Positions 1 to 8,419 of a DNA stretch of 64,000 nucleotides are shown here, in pieces. Under the pieces are notes generated by a model. It was not told the DNA's origin, ran no database searches, and saw only the letters and a program-made list of their open reading frames with translations. The DNA comes from Nonomuraea rubra (GTDB lineage: Bacteria; Actinomycetota; Actinomycetes; Streptosporangiales; Streptosporangiaceae), in NCBI RefSeq assembly GCF_014207985.1, contig NZ_JACHMI010000001.1, positions 2,215,001-2,279,000 of the forward strand, given 5' to 3'. Both the position numbers and the translations under genes were made by a program. Numbering within the stretch: position 1 is the first letter of the stretch; each line of letters opens with the position of its first letter.

Positions 1-671
1 GCCGCCCGGCGAGCTTCGACAAGAAGACCCTGGCCGGGTACGTCCACGGCCTGCTGCGTGACCGGATCGGGCTCGACCGCTTCGACCTGGTCGCGCACGA
101 CCTCGGCGGCGGGGTCGGCTTCCAGTACGTCTCCCGGTTCCCCGCGCAGGTGAGGTCGTACGTGCATCTGGACTATCCGCTCCCCGGGCCGAAGCTGCCT
201 GCCGCGCAGTACCGGACCTTCTCCTGGCACATGGCCTTCAACAGCCAGCAGGCCGTACCGGAGCGGCTCGTCGACGATCCGGGCGACGTGCGCGACTACC
301 TCACGGCGTTCTACCCGCAGGTCGCCTACGGCGGGGCGGCGTTCGGCGGCACGAGGACGCGGTCGCCGTTCACCGACGCGGAGGTCGACGAGTTCGTCCG
401 CACCTACAGCCGCCGGGACGTCCTGCGCGCGGGGTTCGAGCTCTACCGGACCCTGGACGAGGACGAGCGTGACAACGTCGCGGCCACCCCGGTGGACACC
501 CCCACGCTCCTGCTCACGGCCACCGGCTCGCTCGCCGCCACCCGGCCGTCCGTGGCGCCGCTGCTGCGCAACATCACGCGCGCGGCGGAGATCCCCGAGT
601 CGGGGCACTGGCTCGCGGAGGAGAACCCCGAGGCCGTGGTGCGGGAGATCCTCGCGTTCACGGCCGAGTGA
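1..671 (+). CDS. alpha/beta hydrolase, epoxide-hydrolase-like (5' end outside window)
   Basis: The reading frame is open from base 3 to the stop at 669-671, so the N-terminus lies upstream of the window. The early part reads LVAHDLGGGVG, the nucleophile elbow of epoxide hydrolases and haloalkane dehalogenases, in which the Asp of His-Asp-Leu-Gly would be the nucleophile. Near the end, ESGHWLAEENP supplies the catalytic His of this fold, and a GTRTRSPF stretch lies in the likely cap region. The family hydrolyses epoxides or similar electrophiles in the cytoplasm; the substrate cannot be told. The gene converges on the minus-strand ADP-ribosylglycohydrolase gene 13 bp away and appears unconnected to the RiPP cluster. 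Confidence 0.85.
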   Translation, partial: RPASFDKKTLAGYVHGLLRDRIGLDRFDLVAHDLGGGVGFQYVSRFPAQVRSYVHLDYPLPGPKLPAAQYRTFSWHMAFNSQQAVPERLVDDPGDVRDYLTAFYPQVAYGGAAFGGTRTRSPFTDAEVDEFVRTYSRRDVLRAGFELYRTLDEDERDNVAATPVDTPTLLLTATGSLAATRPSVAPLLRNITRAAEIPESGHWLAEENPEAVVREILAFTAE

Positions 672-684
672 CGGTCAGGGGGCG

Positions 685-1596
685 TCAGGGGGTGGGGTCG
701 TGGTGGTCGAGGGGCGGGGCGCCGGACCAGGACGGTAGGGGTTCGCAGCGCCGTCTCCACTCCGGCGGCAGGTGGCCGGACTCGGCGGCGCCGACGATGC
801 CGCCGACGATGGCGCACGTGGTGTCGACGTCCCCGCCGGCCGCCGCCGTCGTCCACATCGCCGCCTCGTGATCGTGGCGATGACGGGCCGCCACCCACAG
901 CGCGAACGGCACCGTGTCGTGCGCGGTGACCTGCCGGCCGTTCCCGAGCATCCGGGCGGCCAGCGAGGGGTCGCTGATGGTGAGCAGTTGCCGGGCTTCG
1001 GCGAGGCCGTCGCGGACCAGGCTGTCCGGGACGTGCTCGCTGACGCGATCGAGGAAATGCCCGGCGGGCAGGCCGGGCTCCGTCGCGGTCACGGCCGTCG
1101 CCACCGCCACGGCCACGGCACCGGCCACGGCCTCGGGGTGGGTGTGGGTGACCTGGGCCGACAGGGTGGACTGGCGGACGGCCTCGGCCAGGTCGCCGGC
1201 GAACCAGGCACCCAGCGGCGCCACCCGCATGGCCGCGCCGTTGCCCCACGAGCCCCTGCCGTCGAAGAGCCCGGCCGACAGCGCCCGCCAGTCGCCTCCC
1301 TCGCGTACCAGCCGGAGCAGCCGGTTCGTCGCCGGGCCGTAGCCGCGGTCGAAGTCGTGGCGGGTGGCGAAGCTCGTGGCGAGCGCGTCCTGGTCGATGG
1401 TGCCGTGATCGGCCAGGACGCGGTAGACGGAGCAGGCCATCTCGGTGTCGTCCGTCCACTGCCAGGGGGCCGGCGGGAGGAGGCGGGAGTCGAGGGCGTG
1501 ACGGTTGGCCGGGACGAAGAACTGGGAGCCGAAGGCGTCGCCGAGAGCCAGGCCGTGGAGGGAGGAGGCGGCCCGGGCGAGGAGGTGAGCTGACAT
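685..1596 (-). CDS. ADP-ribosylglycohydrolase (DraG-like) family protein
   Basis: This 303-residue protein begins with the family signature HGLALGDAFGSQ, has WTDDTEM at about residues 47-53 and ends with GGDVDTTCAIVGGIVGA at about 254-270. These Asp/Thr motifs hold the two Mg ions of ADP-ribosylglycohydrolases. The family removes ADP-ribose from Arg residues or from small molecules; the substrate here is unknown. The length fits a single-domain enzyme. The gene has its own ATG at 1596 and is separated by 61 bp from the end of the RiPP-associated operon on the same strand, so read-through from that operon is possible, but a biosynthetic role is not indicated. Confidence 0.85.
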   Translation of the reverse strand: MSAHLLARAASSLHGLALGDAFGSQFFVPANRHALDSRLLPPAPWQWTDDTEMACSVYRVLADHGTIDQDALATSFATRHDFDRGYGPATNRLLRLVREGGDWRALSAGLFDGRGSWGNGAAMRVAPLGAWFAGDLAEAVRQSTLSAQVTHTHPEAVAGAVAVAVATAVTATEPGLPAGHFLDRVSEHVPDSLVRDGLAEARQLLTISDPSLAARMLGNGRQVTAHDTVPFALWVAARHRHDHEAAMWTTAAAGGDVDTTCAIVGGIVGAAESGHLPPEWRRRCEPLPSWSGAPPLDHHDPTP

Positions 1597-1657
1597 CGCT
1601 CCCCATTGTGGAGGACGGGCGGCCTCGCGTGCGCGGGAGAGCCGCTCGGGCCGCCGG

Positions 1658-1975
1658 TCAGCTGATCAGCCTGGTGAGCGCGGTCGCGGCGGCGGCGATC
1701 ACGACGATCCACAGGGTGGGGACCTTGAGGCGCCAGGCGACGACGGCCGCGGCCAGGCCCGCGAGGCGCGCGTCCAGCACGACGTTCCCGTCCGGCGAGC
1801 CCAGGAGCTGGGTGACCACCAGCATGGCGAGCAGGGCGGGCGTGAGGAGGCCCACGAACCCGGGGAACCAGCCCGGCAGGCGCCTGCCGGCCGCCACCAC
1901 GGGCCCGAACGCCTTGAGCAGCAGCGTGACCAGCACCAGGCCGGCGACGGACGCCCACGCCAGGGTCGCGGTCAC
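1658..1975 (-). CDS. azlD: AzlD family branched-chain amino acid export subunit
   Basis: This 105-residue hydrophobic protein has about four membrane segments and the AzlD pattern PGWFPGFVGLLTPALLAMLV. The GTG start at 1975 overlaps the azlC stop by 4 bp, so the two are translationally coupled. AzlC and AzlD form a small exporter of branched-chain amino acids or analogues in the cytoplasmic membrane. The gene is last in the long minus-strand operon that begins with lanC. That placement suggests export of, or tolerance to, an amino-acid-like intermediate made by the neighbouring aminotransferase genes, which is an inference. Confidence 0.8.
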   Translation of the reverse strand: MTATLAWASVAGLVLVTLLLKAFGPVVAAGRRLPGWFPGFVGLLTPALLAMLVVTQLLGSPDGNVVLDARLAGLAAAVVAWRLKVPTLWIVVIAAAATALTRLIS

Positions 1976-2643
1976 GGGCGGCGCCAGGTCCACCACAGCG
2001 CCGCGGCGCAGACCCCGAAGATCGCCCAGTTGACGAGCCCGGTGGCCAGGAAGCCGATCGAGAGCAGGCCGCCGGCGGCGGCGACCGCGCGCTGCTCGCC
2101 GGTCTCCAGGTGGGAGGTCAGGAGCAGGAAGAACAGCGCGGGCGAGATCGCGTCGAAGCCGAACCGTTCGAGGTCGGCGCCGCTGAACGGCCCCGCCGCG
2201 CCGATCGCGGTGCCCAGGCTCCACGCGGCCCAGAGCACGAGGCCGGAGCCCATGAGCCGCGCGTAGTCGAAACCGCCGCCCGGTGTCGCCGCGATGGCCC
2301 ACGACTCCTCGATCACGAGCTGGGAGTCGCGCGCGCGGCGGAGCCTGCCGCCGCGCAGCGCGGGCGAGATCGCGAACCCCATGACGAGGTAGCGCAGGTT
2401 CAGCAGCGCCCCGGCCAGGACCGCCATGAGCAGGCCGCCCCCACCGGCCATGACAGAGACGGTCGCGAACTGCGACGACCCCACGAACGTGAGCGACGAC
2501 ATCAGCACCGTGGCGGCGAAGGGGTATCCGGCTCCCTTGGCCAGCACGCCCAGCGAGACGCCGAAGGCGAAGACGGGGACGGCGAACGGGACGGCCGCCC
2601 GCGCCCCGCCCATCAGCGGCCTCGCCGCAGGGCTGACCTTCAA
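1972..2643 (-). CDS. azlC: AzlC family branched-chain amino acid export permease
   Basis: This protein of about 223 residues matches the AzlC family: AVPFAVPVFAFGVSLGVLA at the N-terminus, SSLTFVGSSQFA, LLNLRYLVMGFAISP and several further membrane segments. The proposed TTG start at 2643 overlaps the aminotransferase stop by 4 bp (TTGA). An ATG at 2613 is an alternative that would shorten the protein by ten residues. With AzlD it should form an inner-membrane exporter for branched-chain amino acids and analogues. Linkage to a class IV aminotransferase points to an unusual amino or keto acid as the transported compound. Confidence 0.8.
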   Translation of the reverse strand: MKVSPAARPLMGGARAAVPFAVPVFAFGVSLGVLAKGAGYPFAATVLMSSLTFVGSSQFATVSVMAGGGGLLMAVLAGALLNLRYLVMGFAISPALRGGRLRRARDSQLVIEESWAIAATPGGGFDYARLMGSGLVLWAAWSLGTAIGAAGPFSGADLERFGFDAISPALFFLLLTSHLETGEQRAVAAAGGLLSIGFLATGLVNWAIFGVCAAALWWTWRRP

Positions 2644-3554
2644 GACCGCACCAGCTTCGCGTAGGCGTCGGCGAGCGTCCGGGTGACCTCGCCCGGCCGG
2701 AAGGCGAGCGTCCGGGTGACCTCGCCCGGACGGGAGGCGGAAGCGTGGGTGAGGCCGCCGATCGACCGGACCGGCTGCACCTCGTACGCGGTCCCCGTGA
2801 GGAACACCTCCGAGGCCGACTCCAGCTCGCCGACCGGGATGTGGCGCTCGACGACGCGGATCCCGTAGGAGCGGGCGAGCCCGATGACCACCCTGCGGGT
2901 GATCCCGTCCAGGAAGCAGTCGGGTACGGGGGTGTGCAGCTCGCCGTCCACGACGAGGAAGAGGTTGGCGCCCGTGGCCTCGGTGAGGTGGCCGCGGTGG
3001 TCGAGCAGGAGCGCGTCCTGCGCCCCCGCCGCCTCGGCCTCGTTCCTGGCCAGGGTGCCGATGGCGTACTGGCCCGCCCCCTTGGCGCGGACCGGCGCGC
3101 ACTCGGGCGGCGGCCGGCGCCACCGCGAGACGTGCAGCGAGATGCCGTCGAGCTTGGCGCCCGGCTCGAAGACCTCCGGCCACTCCCAGGCCGCGATGGC
3201 CACGTGGGCCGAGGTGCCCGGCGCGCCGATGCCCATCGTCTCGCTGCCGCGCCAGGCGACCGGCCGCAGGTAGCCGTCCACCATGCCGTTCCTGGCGGCC
3301 AGCTCCGACGCCGCCCGGTCCAGCTCCGGGACGGTGAACGGCAGCACGCAGCCGAGCTCGGCGGCCGAGGCGACCAGCCGCTCGGTGTGCTCGGTGAGCC
3401 GGAAGATCTTCGACCCGTACACCCGGATGCCCTCGAAGACGGAGCTGGCGTAGTGCAGGGCGTGGGTCAGCACGTGCAGGGTCGCGTCCTGCCAGCGGAC
3501 GAACTCGCCGTCGAGCCAGATCACGCCCTCCCGATGAGCGAAGTCCCCCGTCAT
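2640..3554 (-). CDS. class IV (branched-chain type) PLP aminotransferase
   Basis: This 304-residue protein resembles IlvE-type enzymes. It has HYASSVFEGIRVY at about 35-46, the PLP lysine K158 in RAKGAGQY, the conserved Glu192 in HLTEATGANLF, and FLTGTAYEVQPV near the end. It would transaminate a branched-chain or related 2-keto acid. Its ATG overlaps the preceding stop by 4 bp. An unusual feature is an 11-residue tandem repeat near the C-terminus (RPGEVTRTLAF then RPGEVTRTLAD), encoded by a 33-bp duplication at 2670-2729. A housekeeping BCAT is usually longer and would not sit in a RiPP operon, so a dedicated pathway role is likely. Confidence 0.8.
   Translation of the reverse strand: MTGDFAHREGVIWLDGEFVRWQDATLHVLTHALHYASSVFEGIRVYGSKIFRLTEHTERLVASAAELGCVLPFTVPELDRAASELAARNGMVDGYLRPVAWRGSETMGIGAPGTSAHVAIAAWEWPEVFEPGAKLDGISLHVSRWRRPPPECAPVRAKGAGQYAIGTLARNEAEAAGAQDALLLDHRGHLTEATGANLFLVVDGELHTPVPDCFLDGITRRVVIGLARSYGIRVVERHIPVGELESASEVFLTGTAYEVQPVRSIGGLTHASASRPGEVTRTLAFRPGEVTRTLADAYAKLVRS
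2670..2729. repeat. 33-bp-period tandem duplication inside the aminotransferase gene
   Basis: Two identical 27-base copies (2670-2696 and 2703-2729) lie 33 bp apart. The duplication keeps the reading frame and adds eleven residues at the enzyme's C-terminus. It looks like a recent in-frame slippage or recombination event. Confidence 0.85.
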
Positions 3555-4048
3555 CGGCTCACCACCCTGCCCACGAGCCCGCCCACGAGCCCGCCCACGT
3601 GCCCGCTCACGAGAGCGTCGACGAGAGGCCTGTCGGCGTAGGCGTACCCGTCGAGCTCGTTCACCGCGCGGCCGTCGTCGCGGGGTGAGGCGTAGTAGAT
3701 GCGGATCTCGTCGATGAGCCCGTCCTCGGTGAAGCGGTAGAGCTCCGCGCCGCGCAGCACCTTGCCGAGACCGGGCTTGAGCCCGGTCCATTCCGCGACG
3801 CCGATCCCCGCCTCGGTGTCGGCGAACACCTCCTGGACCGTCCAGGAGGAGCCGTTGGCGCGGACGTCCGCGCCCCAGCGCGCCAGCACCGCCTCGACTC
3901 CGTGGATCGGCGGCCCCATGCCGGCGGGCAGGTAGTGCACGGCGTCCGCGGTCAGGCAGCGCCTCAGTTTCTCCTCGCTCACCTCGTTGCACCCCTCGAA
4001 GTAGAGCCGAATCGCGGCGATCATGGCGTCGCGGTCCCGGAAGGCCAT
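3551..4048 (-). CDS. SnoaL/NTF2-like fold protein
   Basis: This is a protein of about 165 residues with the NTF2-like pattern: an N-terminal helix, a pocket strand ADAVHYLPAGMGPPIHG, VQEVFADTEAGIGVAEW, then YRFTEDGLIDEIRIYYASP. The family includes SnoaL cyclases, limonene-epoxide-hydrolase-like enzymes and pathway isomerases; the reaction here cannot be assigned. I chose ATG 4048 because AAGGAG sits 9 nt upstream; a GTG at 4066 overlapping the upstream stop is also possible. The C-terminus carries a GGLVGGLVG repeat from a 12-bp tandem DNA repeat. The gene lies in the operon between the DUF6421-like gene and the aminotransferase gene. Confidence 0.7.
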   Translation of the reverse strand: MAFRDRDAMIAAIRLYFEGCNEVSEEKLRRCLTADAVHYLPAGMGPPIHGVEAVLARWGADVRANGSSWTVQEVFADTEAGIGVAEWTGLKPGLGKVLRGAELYRFTEDGLIDEIRIYYASPRDDGRAVNELDGYAYADRPLVDALVSGHVGGLVGGLVGRVVSR

Positions 4049-4062
4049 CCTGGGCATCTCCT

Positions 4063-5310
4063 TCACAGCTCGCCTGGAACGAAGGTCAGGGGCGGAACGC
4101 GGTCGATCTCGGCCCGCGACCGCAGCAGCACCCGCTGCTCCGCCGAGAACACGAAGCGGTCCCCGCCCTCCGGGTCCTCGGCGAGGAACTGCCGTACCAG
4201 CGCCTTCGCCTCGGCCTTGTACTCGTCCGGTGAGTTCACCCTGCGTTCCAGGTCCTCCATGACGTCCACGTACTTCTGGACCGCCTGGATGATCGCCGCG
4301 TGGGAGAACGTGCGGTGGTCGCCGGCGGTGCCGATCGCGCCGTGCTCGCGCAGCCACGAGTAGAGGAAGACGCCGGTGCCCGAGTCGAAGTTGCGCGTGG
4401 CGTCGTCCGCGAGGGGATAGCGGAAGATCCGCTCCAGCAGGATCATGTCGATCTGCTGCTCGGCGTGCGGGACTCCGCCTCCCGCGCACTGCAGGATGGT
4501 CTTCGCGTCGACCTTGGTCTCTTCGAGCAGGCCGACGAACCAGTTCATCTTCAGCGAGATGTTCTGGTCGAACGGCCAGCGGCCCTGGTAGTGGAAGTAG
4601 TCGTGCAGGTAGCCCCACGTGGCGCGGGCCTCGTAGCACTCGTCCGGGTCCAGCCCGTACGATCTCAGGTCGCCGGGCCGGCAGCCGAGCACGGAGACGG
4701 CGGCGGGAATCGCGTACGTCTCGTGGATCTTCCGGAACTTGCTGAAGAAGAACATCGCGTACGCCTGCGCGGTCACCCGGTCGCGGGCCGCGACGTTCTC
4801 CGGGAAGAAGACCAGGCAGTTGCCCTCGCGAACGCCCTTGCTCGCCGCGTGGAGCACCATGGACTGGCAGTTGTTCTTCGGATGCGGGAACTTCTCGCCC
4901 AGGTCGTGGAAGGTCACGGGTTCGCGCCGGCGGGCGAGGAAACACTCCATCCGGCGGCCGACCGGCGGCGTGGAGTTCGTCGTCTGCACGGGGGCGAGGA
5001 AGAGCGCGAGCTCGCCTTCCGCCGGGGAGCGCAGCGCGTCGCGCGAGCGGGCGAAGTCCGGCGGCTCCGACAGCCCCGCCTCGAGCCAGCCGGCGACGTC
5101 CAGCGCCAGCGCCTCGGCCTGATGCGGCAGGCCGAGGTCCAGGTAGACGGCGGTCGCCTCGTCCCTGATCCGGGTCAGCAGGCGCGTGTCGTCCTCGTCC
5201 GGCCCGGTGAGGCTTCCGTCGAGCTCCTGGCGGTCGCGGAAGGCGTCCACCAGCGGGATCACCCGCCGGCCGAGCACGCCGTTCAGCTCCGCTACGTCAT
5301 CCGGTCTCAT
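4063..5310 (-). CDS. DUF6421-like protein of unknown function
   Basis: This 415-residue soluble protein recalls the actinobacterial DUF6421 family from memory. Shared elements are CLVFFPENVAARDRV, YLHDYFHYQGRWPFDQN, ILLERIFRYPL, and RNFDSGTGVFLYSWL. The His-rich segments LHDYFHYQG and HAEQQIDM could bind a metal, which is speculation. No reaction is known. It starts at ATG 5310, overlapping the BacA-like stop by 4 bp, so the two are coupled. It sits among small-molecule enzymes (BacA-like, SnoaL-like, aminotransferase), which suggests a catalytic or substrate-channelling role in making an amino acid building block. Confidence 0.55.
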   Translation of the reverse strand: MRPDDVAELNGVLGRRVIPLVDAFRDRQELDGSLTGPDEDDTRLLTRIRDEATAVYLDLGLPHQAEALALDVAGWLEAGLSEPPDFARSRDALRSPAEGELALFLAPVQTTNSTPPVGRRMECFLARRREPVTFHDLGEKFPHPKNNCQSMVLHAASKGVREGNCLVFFPENVAARDRVTAQAYAMFFFSKFRKIHETYAIPAAVSVLGCRPGDLRSYGLDPDECYEARATWGYLHDYFHYQGRWPFDQNISLKMNWFVGLLEETKVDAKTILQCAGGGVPHAEQQIDMILLERIFRYPLADDATRNFDSGTGVFLYSWLREHGAIGTAGDHRTFSHAAIIQAVQKYVDVMEDLERRVNSPDEYKAEAKALVRQFLAEDPEGGDRFVFSAEQRVLLRSRAEIDRVPPLTFVPGEL

Positions 5311-5861
5311 CCCCGTCCTCCCTGGCCGTCCGGCATCACCTGGTGCACCGTGAAGATCATCGGTACCGGCCCGAAGTCATGGATGATCTTCAGGTTCCGC
5401 TGCCTGGCCGCGACGATCGTGGTGATGCAGCCGTCGGCCAGGCCGTCGGCGCAGTCGATCGCGGCCTGGGCGTTGCTCAGCACGATGCGTTTGTCGGTCT
5501 CGTCGGGCACGAGGCTGGACGGAGCCTGGTGGGTGGCCACGATCTTCGGAGTCGTGGTCCCGCTGCTGGCCAGCACCATGTTGTGCGTCGGCATCAGAAA
5601 GCTGTCGATCATGTTCAGGGCGGCGAGGTTGGAGAAGACCAGGGTGTGCAGGTCCGGGTAGACCGCGCAGGCCAGCAGCGCGTGCGTGCCGGTTCGCGGG
5701 ATCAGCGGGATCGCGCTCTCCAGGCTCGCGTGCAGCACCACCTCGCCGCCCCCTTGGGGGGTCAGCCATGCGTGCGCGGCCGCCTCCAGGTTGGTCCCGC
5801 TCGGACCGAGGGTGTGCACGTGGGTGATCGGCGTCCGAGCCGTCGTGTTCAGGGAATGCAT
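5307..5861 (-). CDS. prephenate dehydratase/BacA-like domain protein
   Basis: This 184-residue protein opens with HTLGPSGTNLEAAA, the signature of the prephenate dehydratase domain and of BacA, the non-aromatising prephenate decarboxylase of bacilysin synthesis. The length matches BacA (about 200 residues), and the regulatory ACT domain of true PheA is absent. Other BacA-like features are the YPDLHTLVFSN segment and a C-terminal IHDFGPVPMIFTV. It may act on prephenate or a related cyclic acid, or be a divergent binding protein. GGAG lies 7 nt before ATG 5861. It starts 30 bp after the halogenase gene ends, on the same strand. Confidence 0.6.
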   Translation of the reverse strand: MHSLNTTARTPITHVHTLGPSGTNLEAAAHAWLTPQGGGEVVLHASLESAIPLIPRTGTHALLACAVYPDLHTLVFSNLAALNMIDSFLMPTHNMVLASSGTTTPKIVATHQAPSSLVPDETDKRIVLSNAQAAIDCADGLADGCITTIVAARQRNLKIIHDFGPVPMIFTVHQVMPDGQGGRG

Positions 5862-5891
5862 CGCAAGGCTCCAGGTGTCAGGCTCGCCACG

Positions 5892-7601
5892 TCAGAACAC
5901 GGCACCCGCGACGGACGCCCTCGCCCAGCTGTCGTGCTGCCGCAGCAGCTCCTCGTGCAGCCGGGGCTCGCTGTCGTACGCGCGCAACGCCAGGTGCTGC
6001 GGCAAGGCGTGCTTGACCAGGACGTCGGCCGCCGCCTTGCGCGCGTGCCAGCGGGCCATCGGCTCGGCCGGCGGCAGCAGCCTGGCGGGCACCTTCTGGC
6101 CGAGCAGGATCGTGTCCACCCCCGCCAGGCCGTAGAAGGTGGGCGAGGTCGCGTCGGCGAACCCGCGCGCGAGCGGGTCGCGCAGCCGCAGGGGCGCGCC
6201 GGAGGCGTACAGGTCGAGCAGGGGCTGCATGCCCGTGACGTCGGCGCCGGCCCGCACCTCCTTCCAGAAGGGCGTGTCCAGGCGGGTGTTGAACTTGTAG
6301 TGGATCGCCAGGAACCAGCGGATGGCGTCCCACCGGTCCGCCAGCGCCTGGTTGACCAGGTCGCGGGGGCACGGCTCGGACCAGGACGAGGGCATCAGGT
6401 TGACCAGCGCGATGATGCCCCACGTGATCATGAGCAGGCCGCTGGACTCCAGCGGCTCGACGAAGGCGTAGGAGTTGCCGATGCCCATGACGTTGCCGCG
6501 CCAGGCCTCGGCGTGCCTGCCCGAGCGGAAGCGTACGAACTTCGGCTCCGTCACGCCGGGGAAACGTTTGGCCAGCTCGTTCGCCGCGTCGTCGTCGGAC
6601 AGCGCGGAGGAGGCGTAGACGTAGCCGAGGTGGTCGCTCTCCCGCGTGGGGATGGCCCAGCACCAGCCCGCGTTCATGGTCCGCGCCGTCGTGTACGGCT
6701 TCAGCCGCCCGCCGTGCTCGACGTTGCCCGTCACGGCCGAATCGGTGTAGAGGCTGCTGCCGTAGCTGTGGAACGGCGTCTCCAGCGCCTTGCCGAGCAG
6801 CAGCGAGCGGAAGCCGCTGCAGTCAACGTAGAGGTCGAAGTCGAGCTCCTGCCCATCGCCGGTGCGCAGCCTGGAGACCCACCCGCGCTCGTCCAGCTCG
6901 ACGTCGGCGACCTGCGCGGCGAGGTGCCGCACCCCGCGCTCGGCCGCGAGCTTGGTGAGGAAGGCCACGAAGCGCCCGTTGTCGAGGTGGTAGGAGAAGG
7001 CCAGGTGGTTCATCAGCGACACGATCCGCCCGCCGACGTCGAAGACGGGCGTACGGCCCGCCGTCATCATCAGCGACTGCACCGTCGCGGCGTTGATGTC
7101 GCCCTGGGCGGCCAGCGAGCCGCGAATGCCGACGGAGTTGGTGTCCCAGTCGAACGGCGCGGCGAACCCGTCGGGGTCGGGCCCCCAGTCGAACTTGATG
7201 CCCAGCTTCCACGTCGGCCGGACCTCCCGGTACAGGTCCATGGGGTCGACGCCCAGGTAGTGGTGGAGAAAGGTGACCATCAGCGGCGTGGTCGACTCGC
7301 CGACGCCGATGATGGGCACCACCGGCGACTCGACCAGCGTGACCTCCAGCCACGGCCGCTTGGCCTTCAACGCGAGCGCGGTCAGGTAGCCGGCGGTCCC
7401 GCCGCCGATCACGCCCACCCGGCGCACGGCGGCGTCGTCCCCGGGCCGCGGCCGGCTGATCCCGGTCGCCAGGTGCTCGGCGCCGACGGCGAGCGGGCGC
7501 GGGGTCAGCGCGTCGCCATGGCCGAGCCACGCGCGTACCGCCGCGGCCTCCTCGGACGGCAGGCCGGCCGCGAGCGCCTCCAGGCTCGGGCTCGTCATCA
7601 T
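5892..7601 (-). CDS. flavin-dependent tryptophan halogenase
   Basis: This 569-residue protein has the FAD motif GVIGGGTAGY (about 63-72), GVGESTTP (99-106), the predicted catalytic lysine K132 in TWKLGIKF, and the halogenase signature WCWAIP (313-318). FVEPLESSGLL (380-390) carries the conserved Glu. The family uses FADH2, oxygen and halide to form HOCl, which reacts through Lys with an indole. In this setting the substrate is probably one or more of the three core Trp residues, as for MibH in NAI-107/microbisporicin. About 60 residues precede the Rossmann motif, an N-terminal extension unusual for free-Trp halogenases. Its flavin reductase partner is encoded at 19064-19573. AGGAG precedes the ATG. 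Confidence 0.92.
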   Translation of the reverse strand: MMTSPSLEALAAGLPSEEAAAVRAWLGHGDALTPRPLAVGAEHLATGISRPRPGDDAAVRRVGVIGGGTAGYLTALALKAKRPWLEVTLVESPVVPIIGVGESTTPLMVTFLHHYLGVDPMDLYREVRPTWKLGIKFDWGPDPDGFAAPFDWDTNSVGIRGSLAAQGDINAATVQSLMMTAGRTPVFDVGGRIVSLMNHLAFSYHLDNGRFVAFLTKLAAERGVRHLAAQVADVELDERGWVSRLRTGDGQELDFDLYVDCSGFRSLLLGKALETPFHSYGSSLYTDSAVTGNVEHGGRLKPYTTARTMNAGWCWAIPTRESDHLGYVYASSALSDDDAANELAKRFPGVTEPKFVRFRSGRHAEAWRGNVMGIGNSYAFVEPLESSGLLMITWGIIALVNLMPSSWSEPCPRDLVNQALADRWDAIRWFLAIHYKFNTRLDTPFWKEVRAGADVTGMQPLLDLYASGAPLRLRDPLARGFADATSPTFYGLAGVDTILLGQKVPARLLPPAEPMARWHARKAAADVLVKHALPQHLALRAYDSEPRLHEELLRQHDSWARASVAGAVF

Positions 7602-8419
7602 GGGACTGCTCCTTTACTGATCATGGCGGAACGCCAGGACGAACGGATCCAGTCGACGAGGACGGCGATCTCGACGTGGCTCTGCCGGTTCGAGCCGCCC
7701 CTCTCGTGGGCCAGGCGGGTCTGCTCGGACCACTCCCGCCTGAGCAGGTCGAGGCTGTCCAGCAGGGGCGGCGGCAGCGGCCGTGGCCGCCCGGCGTGCC
7801 AGACGGGGTAGCCGTCCCACGAGCCGACCGGGAGGGGCGCGGCTCCGGACAGGGCGAGCAGCGCCTGGTGCGTCGGGCTCGCCGCGCGCGCGGCGGGCGG
7901 CCTGGCGGGCACGCAGATCACGGTCAGGTCGGTCGTCGCGCGTGCCCCGTCGCGGTACTCCCGCAGGTAGTGCTCCAGCAGCAGGCGGCGGTCGAGCGCG
8001 TCCAGCGGGGAGCCGACCTCCCGCAGCCCCGCCGCCCACGGCTCGGCCAGCACGCCGGGCGGCACGGTCAGCCCCGCCTCGTGCAGCACCGAGACGAACA
8101 CCGGTCCCGCCACCCGCAGGTCCTCGTGGCGGAAGGCGAGCGCGAAGTGCAGCGGCGCGGGCACCTCGCGGCCGTCCAGGCGCAACGCGTGGCTGATCAC
8201 CCGCAGGTGCAGGTCGTCGATCCCGCCGGCCTGGGCCAGGCGCCGCATCCGGCCGGCGAGCCGCCGGGTCATCAGGTGCCTGTTGACGTTCGGCGGCAGC
8301 GGGGGCGGCCGCCGCGCGACGGCGGCCGGGTGGTAGGCGCCGGGCGGCCGCTCGGCGCCCAGCGACTCCACCGCGGCCGGGTCCCGCAGGGACACCTCGC
8401 GGACGAGGACCCCGGTCAC
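7598..8419 (-). CDS. unrecognised protein between halogenase and Tat-protein genes
   Basis: I do not recognise this 273-residue protein. It begins at GTG 8419, overlapping the upstream stop (GTGA), and its stop overlaps the halogenase start (ATGA), so it is translationally coupled on both sides. It has no signal peptide or membrane segment. It has a Pro/Arg-rich N-terminus (ARRPPPLPPN), a HFALAFRHEDLRVAGPVFVSV strand-rich segment, and a conserved-looking EHYLREYRDGARATTDLTVICVP region. The C-terminal SNRQSHVEIAVLVDWIRSSW looks like an amphipathic helix. Its tight coupling implies a role in peptide modification, perhaps as a halogenase partner or a carrier of the peptide. Confidence 0.7.
   Translation of the reverse strand: MTGVLVREVSLRDPAAVESLGAERPPGAYHPAAVARRPPPLPPNVNRHLMTRRLAGRMRRLAQAGGIDDLHLRVISHALRLDGREVPAPLHFALAFRHEDLRVAGPVFVSVLHEAGLTVPPGVLAEPWAAGLREVGSPLDALDRRLLLEHYLREYRDGARATTDLTVICVPARPPAARAASPTHQALLALSGAAPLPVGSWDGYPVWHAGRPRPLPPPLLDSLDLLRREWSEQTRLAHERGGSNRQSHVEIAVLVDWIRSSWRSAMISKGAVP

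Noticed and set aside
443..1606. Long open frames on the strands opposite the real genes here and throughout
   Set aside because: High GC makes long shadow frames; these have Arg/Pro/Gly-rich low-complexity translations with no domain, and they overlap well-supported genes.
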